A stretch of DNA of 28,388 nucleotides from Priapulus caudatus (Eukaryota > Priapulida > Priapulimorpha > Priapulimorphida > Priapulidae): positions 588,312 to 616,699 of the forward strand of contig NW_014577140.1 of the NCBI RefSeq assembly GCF_000485595.1. The letters run 5' to 3'. This document shows, piece by piece, positions 1-10,011 of the stretch. The stretch's first letter is position 1. Each line of letters begins with the position of its first letter. The notes below the pieces were generated by a model. It was not told the origin of the DNA, did no database searches, and saw nothing but the letters and a program-made list of their open reading frames with translations. A program made the translations under genes and the position numbers.

Positions 1-150
1 GATGCGGAGGCTGGGGAAAGGATGCAGGGGCTGGGTGGAGGATGCGGAGGCTGGGGAAAGGATGCGGAGGCTGGGGAAAGGATGCGAGGGAGGAGCATAG
101 GGTCGTGGGCGTGGGTAGAGGAGGCGGAGGCTGGGTAGAGGATGCGGAGA
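1..150. repeat. degenerate 20-bp minisatellite
   Basis: Tandem copies of a purine-rich unit close to GATGCGGAGGCTGGGGAAAG fill the first 80 bases and decay to partial copies by about 150. Up to about 300 the sequence stays G- and A-rich without clear periodicity. There is no coding signal. The array runs off the left edge of the window, so its full length is unknown. Confidence 0.8.
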
Positions 151-419
151 ATAGAATGCCAAAGAAGAGCATATAGACAGTAAGGGATAGAGTAGGGAAC
201 AGAGGAGAGGGAGAGAAGGGTAGAGTGCGAGGATGCAAAGGTTGCGGATATGACGAAGGGAGGCTGTGGAGAGGGTGGAAGAGAGGATGCTGTGAAGCAT
301 AATGTTATTATTGGATGATGAATACGTCCAAACTAATTACTAGCTCGTCTTAATTGACGCTCGATCGTAACAGCGTAATGTGCGACAACAATCGATCATT
401 GTCACCAACGTAAACACAG

Positions 420-572
420 ATACATGCGCGGACGCACGCACGCACGCACGCACACGGACCAACACACTGCACGCATGCTCACACGCACGCACACCCACAC
501 ACCCACACGCACGCACGCTCGGAAGCACACACACGCACGCACGCACGCGCACGCACGCACGCGCACAAAGCC
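420..572. repeat. CA / ACGC microsatellite
   Basis: About 150 bases of alternating CA and ACGC or ACACGC units. It produces His-Ala-Arg-Thr or Val-Cys-Ala-rich open frames on both strands, which are composition artefacts and not genes. The alternating purine-pyrimidine sequence could adopt Z-DNA, but that is inference from composition. Confidence 0.85.
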
Positions 573-993
573 AACACTGTGACACAGTGCAGCTGTTTCA
601 TTAGACCCTCCCGGCAGCAGCAGCGGCGGCATCGTTTACACACGGAATTTCCTGTGAGAGGACAACACCAGTGCCAATGCCAATCTTTCTACACTCACAC
701 AGGTCGAACATCATTTCTTCGCGATATTGACCGACGGAACACGATGACAATGTGTCGGAAATCTTCTCCCAAGCGTCTGCGCCGTGACGTCACCGTGCCG
801 ATAAAACGTTTTCCTCTATATTGAAGTATCGGCGCCACGAGAAAATACATTTCCGTTGCCATTTTATTACAAAACTTACACTGTGATAAACCAAATAATA
901 GTACAAGATGTGGGCAATATGAGAAAGGGTATTTCTAAGAATAGAAATCATCTATATGATGTCTCTAACATCAGTAGCAATAAGAGTAGCAAT

Positions 994-1243
994 AAAGGCC
1001 GCCGCACACCAGCCGATTTTACAAACGATGAAGCGATGAAGCGATGAAGCGATGTAGGTGTGCGGCGGCCTTTAAATCGGCTCATCGGCTCATCGGCTCA
1101 TCGGCTCATCGGCAAACATGTTTGATTTGGAACGATCACCCGATAAAAATAAAATCGTCTACAAATGAACGCGCACACCTACATCGCTTCATCGCTTCAT
1201 CGCTTCATCGTTTGTAAAAATCGGCTGGTGTGCGGCAGCCTTA
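994..1243. mobile_element. miniature inverted-repeat element with nested tandem repeats
   Basis: A 17-base inverted repeat AAAGGCCGCCGCACACC (994-1010) and its complement (1057-1073) flank three GATGAAGC-type repeats. A second inverted copy of the whole left module lies at about 1165-1243 and ends in GGTGTGCGGCAGCCTT. Between the modules are four tandem ATCGGCTC units (about 1078-1111). The outer termini of the 250-bp element are therefore inverted copies of one another. This is typical of a non-autonomous DNA transposon (MITE or fold-back type). No transposase is present, and I could not assign a superfamily. Confidence 0.7.
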
Positions 1244-1794
1244 AGAGAGTCTAACCCAAATCGCGATGGAAATATCCGCTACATGACAGAACTGAGCATA
1301 CACGGTGCTTCGATCGCCCGCTCGCCAAGCTCTATTGACAGGATACTGAATAGATGAACGGGAGTAAGAGAAGGATGGCCAGATAAAGGGACGGAGAGAG
1401 AGCTGGAAGGGTGGATGAGGGAAGAAGGAAAGAAAGATGGAGGGAGGAAAGAATGAAGAAAGGAGTGGGTGAATGGATGATAGACGTACGTGCAAATCTG
1501 ATAAGTCCTGGACGTACGTCTAGGACGCATCGTGTAAATAGGCCTTAAGCCTAACCAACGCGTCTCACGACAAAACACCTCATCGCTGCATTATCAGAAT
1601 TTTAAACAACCATTTATCAACCAATTATGTTTGCTGATATTTCGAGCTTTTTATTTAATCGGTGGTGATCAAGCAATTGATAGATGATAGTTTGCGTTTC
1701 CTAGTAACATTGCCACGGATCAAACATAGCATACGCACACCGCGTCAACAGATCAATCAACGACGCATAAACCATACAACGTTTGACGACATCA

Positions 1795-1820
1795 AATATT
1801 CATCATCATCATCATATATC
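1795..1820. repeat. short CAT microsatellite
   Basis: A run of CAT triplets. The surrounding stretch, about 1244-2160, holds no gene I recognise. It includes a purine-rich patch at 1380-1460 that yields a spurious Ser/Pro/Phe-rich frame on the minus strand. Confidence 0.6.
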
Positions 1821-2177
1821 GCTGGCTATAATAGGAAATCAATGTCAACACATTCCATGCTCATCCCTGATCGTGTTAAACTATCAGGCGATTCCCGGTA
1901 TAATTCCGGAACATCCACTATCTTCCCGGACCCATAAACCGCATCTACGATATACCACTTATTGGCAGAATTGGACTGTTTCGGAAAGGGGTTAAAATTC
2001 CACTTTTCAAACGCTTATTGCAAACTAATGTGCACGAATATTTGGGTGAACATTGGTGATTTGTTATCAGGATAATTTATTTAGCTTATACTATTATAGC
2101 TACTACCTTAGCTTAGATTTAAACTTGGTTCCATGAAGTGTCAAACGAGAGTGAACAATAATCACTATTGATGACCC

Positions 2178-2179
2178 TA

Positions 2180-2236
<57 letters not shown>
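2178..2236. repeat. (GAT)n microsatellite
   Basis: About 19 uninterrupted GAT triplets. The flanks are AT-rich noncoding sequence with no supported gene between 2237 and 2690. Confidence 0.9.
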
Positions 2237-2692
2237 GCCTAATGCATTTTAGTACGTTCATAATATCGACGAGCTGAGCAATTAATTAGCATAATTATTA
2301 CTCCTAGGAGCATCAGTTTCCAATATGAAGAACATCGCAAATTGCTAGCTCATGCGATTTTACCGCTTAATAGCAACCTTTCATGCCTGCCGCGATCGAA
2401 GTTGATTGCTTTGAACAAGTGCTATTATCACTACCCATTAAATATCAAGTCGTTCACACGAAGCCTTTCAAGTGGTATTCAATAACTTCGCACATTTTAA
2501 TGAAATTCTTGACCGACCGCTTCGTTGCAGAACAGCATCGTTAGGCAGCATCAGACGCGACAGTTTCCGCTACCATTACCTGCAATCAGCGGCCCGTTCT
2601 CAGAAACAAAATTAGCAGTAACCTTTCGATGTTTCTGACAACGGCCCCAACCTCACGATGAAATTGTAAAACCTCCCTCTCTTCTTCGCCAG

Positions 2693-2715
2693 CAGCAGCA
2701 GCAGCAGCAGCAGCG
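2693..2715. repeat. (CAG)n microsatellite
   Basis: A short run of CAG triplets directly next to the palindrome at 2724-2768. The Ala run it encodes on the minus strand (CTG/GCA reading) has no protein context and is not taken as coding. Confidence 0.8.
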
Positions 2716-2723
2716 GGGTTTAA

Positions 2724-2768
2724 CCACTGATCTCTATAATAACTCGAGTTTATTATAGAGATCAGTGG
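2724..2768. repeat. 45-bp near-perfect palindrome
   Basis: CCACTGATCTCTATAATAA on the left is answered by TTATTATAGAGATCAGTGG on the right, around a central CTCGAG. As RNA it would form a hairpin of about 20 bp with almost no loop. Its function is unknown. Confidence 0.8.
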
Positions 2769-2769
2769 G

Positions 2770-3900
2770 TTTAACACGTACCTTGCTCCGCACGCACGGG
2801 CGTGGGGTCAGGTCCGACACCTCGGCAACTCGGAACACACGACAACAGAGCGAGAAGCAGTGCTACTACCCACAGCCGCCATGTCCCCGCCACCAACTTT
2901 CCCCCTTCCTCTCCTCCTTGTTCCCTCTTTCTTTTCTTGCATTTCTTTCCGATCATACAAAATACATATAGACATATATTTTCTGCCAAAAAAGTGGGGG
3001 GGCCCGGGCATCCCATACACAACACAAGAAAGTAATCAAAATAAAGCGATCAAACACTCATTAATTTACCCAATTAATACAATAGCCTGCCTCGCCATGT
3101 TTTTCCAATTAATATTTAACATTTACAATGCATTGGGACATCCACTAATGAAACCTCGTACGTACAGTACACACGTCTCTGTACCGAACAGTATATTGAT
3201 GTGTTTGCGAGCAATTATTGAACATCCGGCAAACTTTCCGAACACTTTGTGAACATCATAGAGACATAAGAGATCAACTCTAGATGCAACCAAACGAACA
3301 GAGCGATGCGTTGGTCTAATTCTCGACAAATATTAATAATCGATTGGATCAACAATCAGTTGCAAACCCAAACATTTTCCTTTCATTTTGTTCACACCAA
3401 ACCCTGTGTTTTTTACGTAGGACTATCACTCCGCAATGCAAACACAAGCCAACTTGGTCACTAGGATTCCCACCCAGACGGAACCTTCCGACCCCCAGGA
3501 CCCTTAGCCGTTGACAACGCTTCTGTGTACGTGTGTGCGACATCACACCGATTCCTTCCCATGGGTAATCATGTCATGAATTCCGCCGATGAAAATGACG
3601 GCGAAAGTAAAAAGAAAACCCATCTCATTAATTAGATGTATGTGTTCCACACCGGCACGACTCCCCTCCGCTCCCCTCAAAACAAAAACATTGCCACAAA
3701 AACACAGACAATTCCATTTCGCTACAGTATTTCTTTTACTGGATAACTTTTGTGAGTAATATCATTATCTGCAACGACACACTGCATTACCCAACCCGAC
3801 AAAATCGACAAGTTTGTTTTATTAACGAACCTCCTACTAAAATGTTAACAAAACGCTTATGAATGGTCCACTAAAATTTGTACTATATTGCAACTGTTTC
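2770..3900. other. intergenic stretch with no recognised gene
   Basis: AT-rich sequence with a pyrimidine-rich patch (2880-2945) and a short G/C run (2995-3008). Open frames here have low-complexity or atypical composition, match no family I know, and lack good splice-site context. Confidence 0.5.
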
Positions 3901-3906
3901 CATTAC

Positions 3907-3984
3907 CTTCACTTCGCGATCAAAGGTTTGGCAGCGGACACCGAGTATCACGCCACGCTTGCAAGTGCACTTGTCATCGTCCTC
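3907..3984 (-). other. candidate cysteine-rich coding exon (weak)
   Basis: On the minus strand an acceptor (TTCTCACAG) is followed by 78 bases open in one frame and then a donor (GAAG/GTAATG). The 26 encoded residues begin EDDDKCTCKRG, contain three cysteines and end in DREVK. An exon that is a multiple of three between two reasonable splice sites could belong to a secreted or disulfide-rich protein. I do not recognise the family and found no confirmed partner exon. Chance is a real alternative. Confidence 0.28.
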
Positions 3985-4029
3985 CTGTGAGAATACGAGC
4001 AAGGTACATATAATCACATCCTACTCTGA

Positions 4030-4760
4030 GTGTGCGCGTCCACGCTTTTAATTCCGCATAGTATCGCACCACTGCATCCCTTCGAGCGCGTTCGCCCGAG
4101 TGGCATTTCGAGCGGCGCGTGGGACGCGCATGTTTACCGCGCGACACGCAGGATGTTGTGTAACGGCGCATCGTCAGAGAGATTTCGCTCGCACGTCGCC
4201 GACAACATCACGAATCGTCGCGACCGTGAACGCGAACGTCCCGACTTCCGCGCGACACCGATCGTTTCCGAAGAAAAAAAAACGATACGGGATTTACGAC
4301 TTTCGACGGTCGCAACTACTCGCGACGCGTCTGACATCGGAAACCCCTCCCGACCCCGACATCTCGCCATCAAGAGCTCCGTCGCAGCACTGATAGATCG
4401 ATCAGGGCAGGCAGAGCGTGCCGGCACGACAACAAGAGACGGGAGTGAAGAGCCTAGCTGCAGCAATCATCTCATGCTTCGCGTTGATGATCGTCCGATA
4501 ACGACGAACTTACTCGAGATTGCGCGCGCGGAATAAATCCAGCGCTAGCCGGCACGGGGCAACATCGACGGATGCAGTAGAGCAAAGCGATGTGATTAAT
4601 GCGTCGTTGACGGCAGATATGGCTGTATGTATGGCGAGGCGTACCTCATCAGTGCAACCCGACAAACGCAGCAGTGGCATGGATGCCTCATCGCAAGCTG
4701 CAGACGAATCGAATGGAGTGTTGGCGTAACCACGACGATTGATGATGTCACCTACAAACG
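4030..4760. other. CpG-rich island in AT-rich flanks, with a candidate exon
   Basis: GC- and CpG-rich compared with both sides, as in an exon cluster or promoter-linked region. Both strands have open frames but none matches a known family. The best structured candidate is on the minus strand from 4751 to 4514: acceptor GTTTGTAG, 78 open codons with an alternating hydrophobic stretch (DEVRLAIHTAISAVNDALI), and donor CTCGA/GTAAGTT. It may belong to the same unknown gene as the exon at 3907-3984. No protein assignment is possible. Confidence 0.25.
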
Positions 4761-5175
4761 CGAACCGTGAAATGCTCGGCTAAACGTGATCAAATAAGAC
4801 AACAACTACATAGTTTGTCACTAGACAATGTATGACCCTAGAATGACAATTTATCCCTAGGATTGTTCATGCTCTATAAAACCAATCGTTTCCAATAGAA
4901 GAATTCAGATCTGGGCATCTTGTATCTAGAAATCGTTGTTTCTATATTTTAACAAATATGCATAATCTCGACAGAGAAAACCAGACTACTATATTTACCA
5001 CATTATCTGATTTCCTCATTGAATATAAATTAAACAGACTTGTTTAAACTCAAAAAAACACTCAATTTAAATTATCCCTCCGTGACTAATCTACATAAAT
5101 TGCCTGATATGCAGCAGCACACAAAATGCTGATGAGCCGTAAGCTCAATGTAAAATGAGCTATCGATCGGTATCC
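4761..5175. other. AT-rich region downstream of PIGL
   Basis: No coding signal. The PIGL 3' untranslated region should run leftwards from 5175 on the minus strand. I found no perfect AATAAA signal on that strand here, so the cleavage site is not located. Confidence 0.4.
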
Positions 5176-8100
5176 TTACGTGTTGCAGATTTCAGTAGCA
5201 TCTAACGGCACGAGCGTATTCACCATCATGTAACGTGAGAAGGCGACATACAACATCCTAAACCAAACTAGCTGACTCCAATGTTGCACCATGGCTCTCT
5301 GTAACAAGGTAACAACACGGCTTATTCAACGTACGCCGAACAGAGGGTATGACTATCATCCATGCTAGTAAGCTAGCTACAGCTGTCGCAACAATCAAAC
5401 TAATTATGCGCGCACGGTTATTGCTTATTTTACGTAGTTTCGTGAAATGAACGTACCAGTGCAGTAATGTAACCAGTGGGAGTCGATATCACAGTATATG
5501 GTGAAAGAAACATCGACACTGTCGCGTCGAAAAACCCACAATATTTCCTATAGATGGCGACACTCTCCAACATGAATGCGTGGACTTGCGATCCGGCCTT
5601 GCCTGAACAGCGACGAACAGAAAGAGACGACATCTAGTCACTAAGTTGTGACGGAATTTATTCATCGTACATTGATGCACATATATTACAACTAGCAGCA
5701 AGAGAGATAAGACAACTAATGAACAATATTAAGAACAACGTAGTAAACAGGCTACGGCTCCACGAGGCAATCTTATGTTGGCATAGCGACTCCAATAATA
5801 TTCGCATATTTTTAAACGCACGTACCCAACTTCCCGTGTGTCGGGTAATAGCATGAATGTATGTTACAATATCTATACATTTGTTCGTAGTAACAAACAT
5901 CTGCTATTGGGTAGAGATCTTTATTATCATTGTGAAAATAGCTGCGTCACCTTTGTGGAGATGTCCAGCTTTCAGCATCTTACTCAGGGTTCTGTGGATG
6001 GCCCGATGATTGCTGTGTCCACTCACACCATATCCGTCAAACGATATAATCTGTTCACCGAGAAATATCGAGCTATTTGTCAGTCTTCTACACAGCTCAA
6101 CTTAACAGAATGGTAAAGCTGAATGGATGGAGAGGGAAGAGATACAGGAACATGGAGTTCTACTTGATGCACCACAGGCATTCATGGTATGGTGTATCCA
6201 TAAGTTATCCATGGTGTATCCATGATTAACTGCATTATAAAAGCCACATAGATAAGTATGGCTGCACATAATATAAATAGCAGAAAAATGTGCACACTGC
6301 AATTTCCATCACATAGATAAATTAGATAAGTTTTTTAACACCATCTCAGCTCATAAATGCATGATTTAACATCAACAGATATAGGGATGCATACTCACAA
6401 TATCAGCCTGTGTGTTCCTTAACGCTTTGACAATGTGTTTCTCCACTTCTGCCGGCTCCCAATCCAAGCTGGCATTATCCAGCAGGTTCCTACAAGCACA
6501 CAGATTATAGTTGTATTCAAATTCAAATTCAAAATTCAAATTCAAATTCAAAATTCAAATTCAAATAAAGTTTATTGCACAGATAATCGTAGATCATACA
6601 GGCAAATATGCTACAAACTACAATAAAACAAATTCCTAGGCTAATAAAAACATCATAATACATGATAATATATTTTTTTGTTATTTAACATAAATTAACG
6701 TTCTATCCAAAAAACAACAACACTTCAAACTAGTGTAATAAAATACAAACTCCTAAACTACGTTAACGAACAAGTTTCATGTGAGTATTGACTATCGCGG
6801 TAAGTATCGCGTGGTATATCGGTTGCCGTAGATAGTAACGTTTGGCATCGGAAACTGCAGGCACCTTGAGTTCAGATGTAGGACTAGTAAAGTCCGACTG
6901 TTGGTCTAAACCTATCTGTATTTAGCTTGGGATATGTGGTGTGATTTAGTTTATTATTTGTATATATCACCATTTATGTTTTGGGTGGATCTTGTCGTAG
7001 CTTGAATGAATCTTCGATAAACTTTGAGAGTTCGAGGAGGTCGGCCACATGATTTGTGATGAATAACCATTTTATGGATGATTTGCCTAGAAATGTGAAG
7101 TGTATAAATTTGTCTTCAATCTTTTTTCTGATGTGGTTGGTGGCAGTGCAGTCATAGAGTAGGTGGAGTTCATCATCTATTGACCCGTCATTGCATAGGG
7201 AACAGAATCTTAGATTAGCAGGGATGGATTGGTGACGGCCTTGTTCAATCCTTAGGTTGTGGTCGCTAAGCCTTAGTTTAGTTAATGCTCTTCTTGCTTG
7301 TTTAGAATATAAATTTAATAGGTATGGTTCAGGTTCATATTTTGTTTTAAGTTGTCTATAAAATCTTAGTTTGTTTGACCCTCCTCTTTTTCTGTTGTCA
7401 TCATTCAGGTCGTTGTATTCTGACATCTCTCTGAGCTGTTCCATCTCCATAGAGAATCACTAAACCTGTGGTGACTATATTGGGTTTATGTGTACAACAG
7501 TTCTCTCAGCTCCATGCCGCTGTACAATCATGTACCACCAAGTAAATCAATTGGGCTGCTTGATCTTGCCCCCATATAAAAGCATAACGCTGTCGGTGCG
7601 CGACTTAGGAGAACGCTCTGTTGTCATGGGAACAGCTGAAGAGCTTATACGGTCGTCAGCGGCCATGTTCAGTGCCTATCGCTCTGTGATGAAAGTTTGT
7701 GATCTCAATCGATTGATTGTTCAACACTAGCGTGGTCGTACGTGCAATCACTTAACTTGGCTTAGCTACAGCTAGCCACAAGTTACCTTCCCGCTATGTG
7801 GCACAGTGCCAACAGTCGAAGAACCTGGGCAGTCAAGGCTAAAGCTTACTTATCGTTCAGCACAGTGACGTGAGTTGCGTCGATTCCAAGCACCCTGCTA
7901 CTGCTCAACAGCTCGATGATTCGTGTCGTTCCCATGCCGTAGAAATCGCCTTCAGTGACGAGAACAACAAACCACATTAATACAAAATCTTTTCATAGCT
8001 GCTTTACATATAGTTGCATCTCAATTCTCATAAATATACTGTATATTATTTATTATTATATATTTATTTACACCTCAGATATACCGAATTTCCACCAATC

Positions 8101-8560
8101 ACAGCATTCGCTGCTACAGAAGGCAGTAATGATAGATCATAGGGTTCTAGTAGAGAGCCTAGAATGGCAGCTTTAATGCATTAAGACTAGTAAGACTTTA
8201 GAGTAAGAGGCCAAGACATCACGTTTAGTTAGTGTAACACTTGTTTAGCTATGGATCTGTTTGGAACGTCGTTCTTAGTTCGTGATTACCTGAGGACAAA
8301 CACAGAAGAAAGACTTTGTGGTCCAGCTGCACTAAATGCTGAATTAGCGGGCTAAAGAACATGCATTCATCGTCTGGATGGGCCGTAACGATGAGCGTAC
8401 GCAGTCGACTCTTCTTCTTTCGCAATCCGTCACTAAATCCTGATCCGCGAAACACGTCTGGGAGTTTCTGGGATCGCCAGGAAATCCAATAGCCCAACAT
8501 CATCAATGCAGTTGTTACTACAACTACAAGTGTCATCAATCCGACGTAGAACATTGTCAT
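5176..8560 (-). CDS. PIGL: N-acetylglucosaminyl-phosphatidylinositol de-N-acetylase (PIG-L)
   Basis: PIG-L removes the acetyl group from GlcNAc-PI on the cytosolic face of the ER, the second step of GPI-anchor synthesis. I joined six exons: 8560-8290, 7949-7850, 6489-6399, 6050-5951, 5602-5457 and 5298-5176. All have GT-AG borders and matching phases, giving 276 residues ending in TAA (human about 252). Residues 5-26 form a hydrophobic N-terminal membrane anchor. AHPDDE (60-65) and GHSNH (165-169) are the two metal-binding motifs of the family. The C-terminal [11 protein letters not shown] and FSRYM segments match the vertebrate tail. The start at 8560 has A at -3 and follows an in-frame TAA 15 bases upstream. 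No frameshift or missing motif is seen. The second intron contains a LINE fragment, and a repeated fold-back block starts 94 bp upstream of the ATG. Confidence 0.93.
5603..5950 (-). other. PIGL intron 4
   Basis: Intron of 348 bases between the exon ending HLHK and the exon starting KAGSQVH. AT-rich, and I see no other feature in it. Confidence 0.8.
6515..7470 (-). mobile_element. 5'-truncated LINE retrotransposon, 3' end
   Basis: On the minus strand an open frame of 158 codons (7450-6974) has the C-terminal signature of non-LTR retrotransposon polyproteins: a K-Y-E-P-E-P-Y-L block, [20 protein letters not shown], then a C-x2-C-x9-H-x4-C zinc-knuckle-like motif with ELHLLYDC. About 400 bases of 3' untranslated region follow, then AATAAA (6576-6571) and a short tandem tail of TTTGAAT and TTTGAA units (6565-6515). 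Reverse transcriptase and endonuclease domains are absent, so this is a dead 5'-truncated copy. The 5' limit is uncertain. It lies in PIGL intron 2 in the same orientation as the gene. Confidence 0.8.
7490..7849. other. remainder of PIGL intron 2
   Basis: Intronic sequence between the LINE fragment and exon 2. A short plus-strand open frame (7488-7730) has no family resemblance. Some of this may be further LINE sequence too diverged to read. Confidence 0.4.
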
Positions 8561-8699
8561 GTTTGTGTTGTTTAGTTAGATAACTACTGGGGCGTGTGGC
8601 ATTAGAACACAACGCACCTGGTATAGCCACAGACTGTCCTGTATAGAATACACCACGCTGCGCAGGGTGTACGGAGCACTGACTGTACAAATGTTTTGG

Positions 8700-8770
8700 G
8701 CTTGCATCATTAGTTGGACTTACAGTGTTAGGAAGAGGAAGAACACGGGTTCAAACCCCACAGGCACTTT
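8700..8770 (+). other. possible tRNA-derived SINE remnant (B-box-like)
   Basis: GGTTCAAACCC (from 8748) fits the RNA polymerase III B-box. A TTAGTTGG-type A-box-like element lies about 38 bases upstream (8710). A copy of both is in the second unit at about 10068-10116. The tRNA stems cannot be folded convincingly, so this is a tentative relic and not a tRNA gene. Confidence 0.3.
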
Positions 8771-9694
8771 GTACATAACGCTGATACAGATAATGTTAAC
8801 GATTGTGAATGAACACGCCAAAGTAATAATTTGAATGATTTTTGTTTACAATGTTGAATGTATCTGTCACTGAGCATTTTATGCATGCTCACTTGAAACT
8901 CCGAACATGCGCACCCCAAACTCGTTCCAAAATGTACCGCTTTTTTGCTAGCGGCGCCACCGTCCAATGACATTTTATGCATTGAATTAAATTGATTTAA
9001 TTCTTAAACGGTTCCTCTCCGCGCATGGAATAAATACATAGTTACATAATAAACATAGGAATGATGTTTGGCAACATTTGACAAACAATTAAATAAACGG
9101 CAAGATCTAACAAATTAAATATAGCACACGGTGTTACCTGACACCATAGATACTTCACGTTCATACTATGATGCATTTTCCATGCACCACATGCATGCAT
9201 CATAGTATGCACGTAAAGTATCTATGGTGTCAGGTGACACCGTGTGCTATATTTTATTTGTTAGATCTTGCCGTTTATTTAATTGTTTGTCAAATGTTGC
9301 CAAACATCATTCTTATGTTTATTATTTAACTATGTATTTCTTCTATGCGCGGAGAGGAGCCGTGCAAGAATTAAATCAATTTAATTCAATGCATAAAATG
9401 TCATTGGACGGTGGCGCCGCCAGCGAAAACGCGGTACATTTTAAAACGAGTTTGGAGTGCGCATGTTCGGAGTTTCAAGTGAGTATGCATAAAATGCTTA
9501 GTGACAGATACATTGTAAACAAAAATCAGTCAAATTAGTACTTTGGCATGTGCTAATGTGTTCATTCACATGATTTCATTATTCCCAATGTCCCTAATAG
9601 TTTTTTTCTGTGGGAAGAGACCTAGTCAAGGGTCTTGTGGTAGACATTCATTACGTAAATGTTTTGTGGTCCATCCACTGACTCTGAGGCTCAA

Positions 9695-9879
9695 GGGGTC
9701 GTTCACAGATATGTACCCGAGGTACATATATGTATACACAAAGTGTTATGTACCAGGCTTGTACTACAGAAGTGTACCCTAACCCTAAACTTACCTTATA
9801 TAAAAATATAAACATAATACTAAACAACCTAAAACTACCTCGGGTACATATCTGTAGTACCTGATACGACAACGACCCC
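9695..9879. mobile_element. 185-bp inverted-repeat element in copy 1
   Basis: GGGGTCGTT at the left end is matched by AACGACCCC at the right. A second, inner inverted pair lies further in: ATATGTACCCGAGGTA and TACCTCGGGTACATAT. The centre is AT-rich and noncoding. It looks like a miniature inverted-repeat element nested in the larger duplicated unit, and the equivalent copy is at 11037-11221. Confidence 0.6.
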
Positions 9880-10011
9880 ATCTCTCCGATATATCAAACC
9901 GTACCCAGGGTACCCTCCGATAGTACCCTGGGGGACATAGACCCTATCAGCTCCACTGAGCTGTCTATAATAACTGGAGGGTGCATGTTGTTATTAATAT
10001 TATTTCATGAA

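Larger units (their letters stand above)
8654..10011. repeat. tandem fold-back unit, copy 1
   Basis: A 1358-bp unit beginning CACGCTGCGCAGGGTG and ending TTATTAATATTATTTCATGA, followed directly by a second copy. Its core (about 8803-9568) is an inverted repeat with arms of about 380 bp and a centre near 9185, where CATACTATGATGCAT (9162) meets ATGCATCATAGTATG (9195). The remaining 440 bp contain a smaller inverted-repeat element (9695-9879) and a 10-bp hairpin (9904-9932). Long related arms without an enzyme resemble fold-back DNA transposons. All open frames are mirrored by the arms and are not treated as genes. Confidence 0.85.

Noticed and set aside
340-632. Open frames rich in Cys-Val-Arg or His-Thr-Arg
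   Set aside because: They read through a CA/ACGC microsatellite, are open on both strands and contain no domain.
785-792. TGACGTCA (CRE-like) here and at 11514-11521
   Set aside because: An 8-base motif is expected by chance in 28 kb, and neither lies near a supported promoter.
4030-4536. 168-codon plus-strand frame
   Set aside because: CpG-rich sequence stays open by composition. There is no family resemblance, and the opposite strand is open too.
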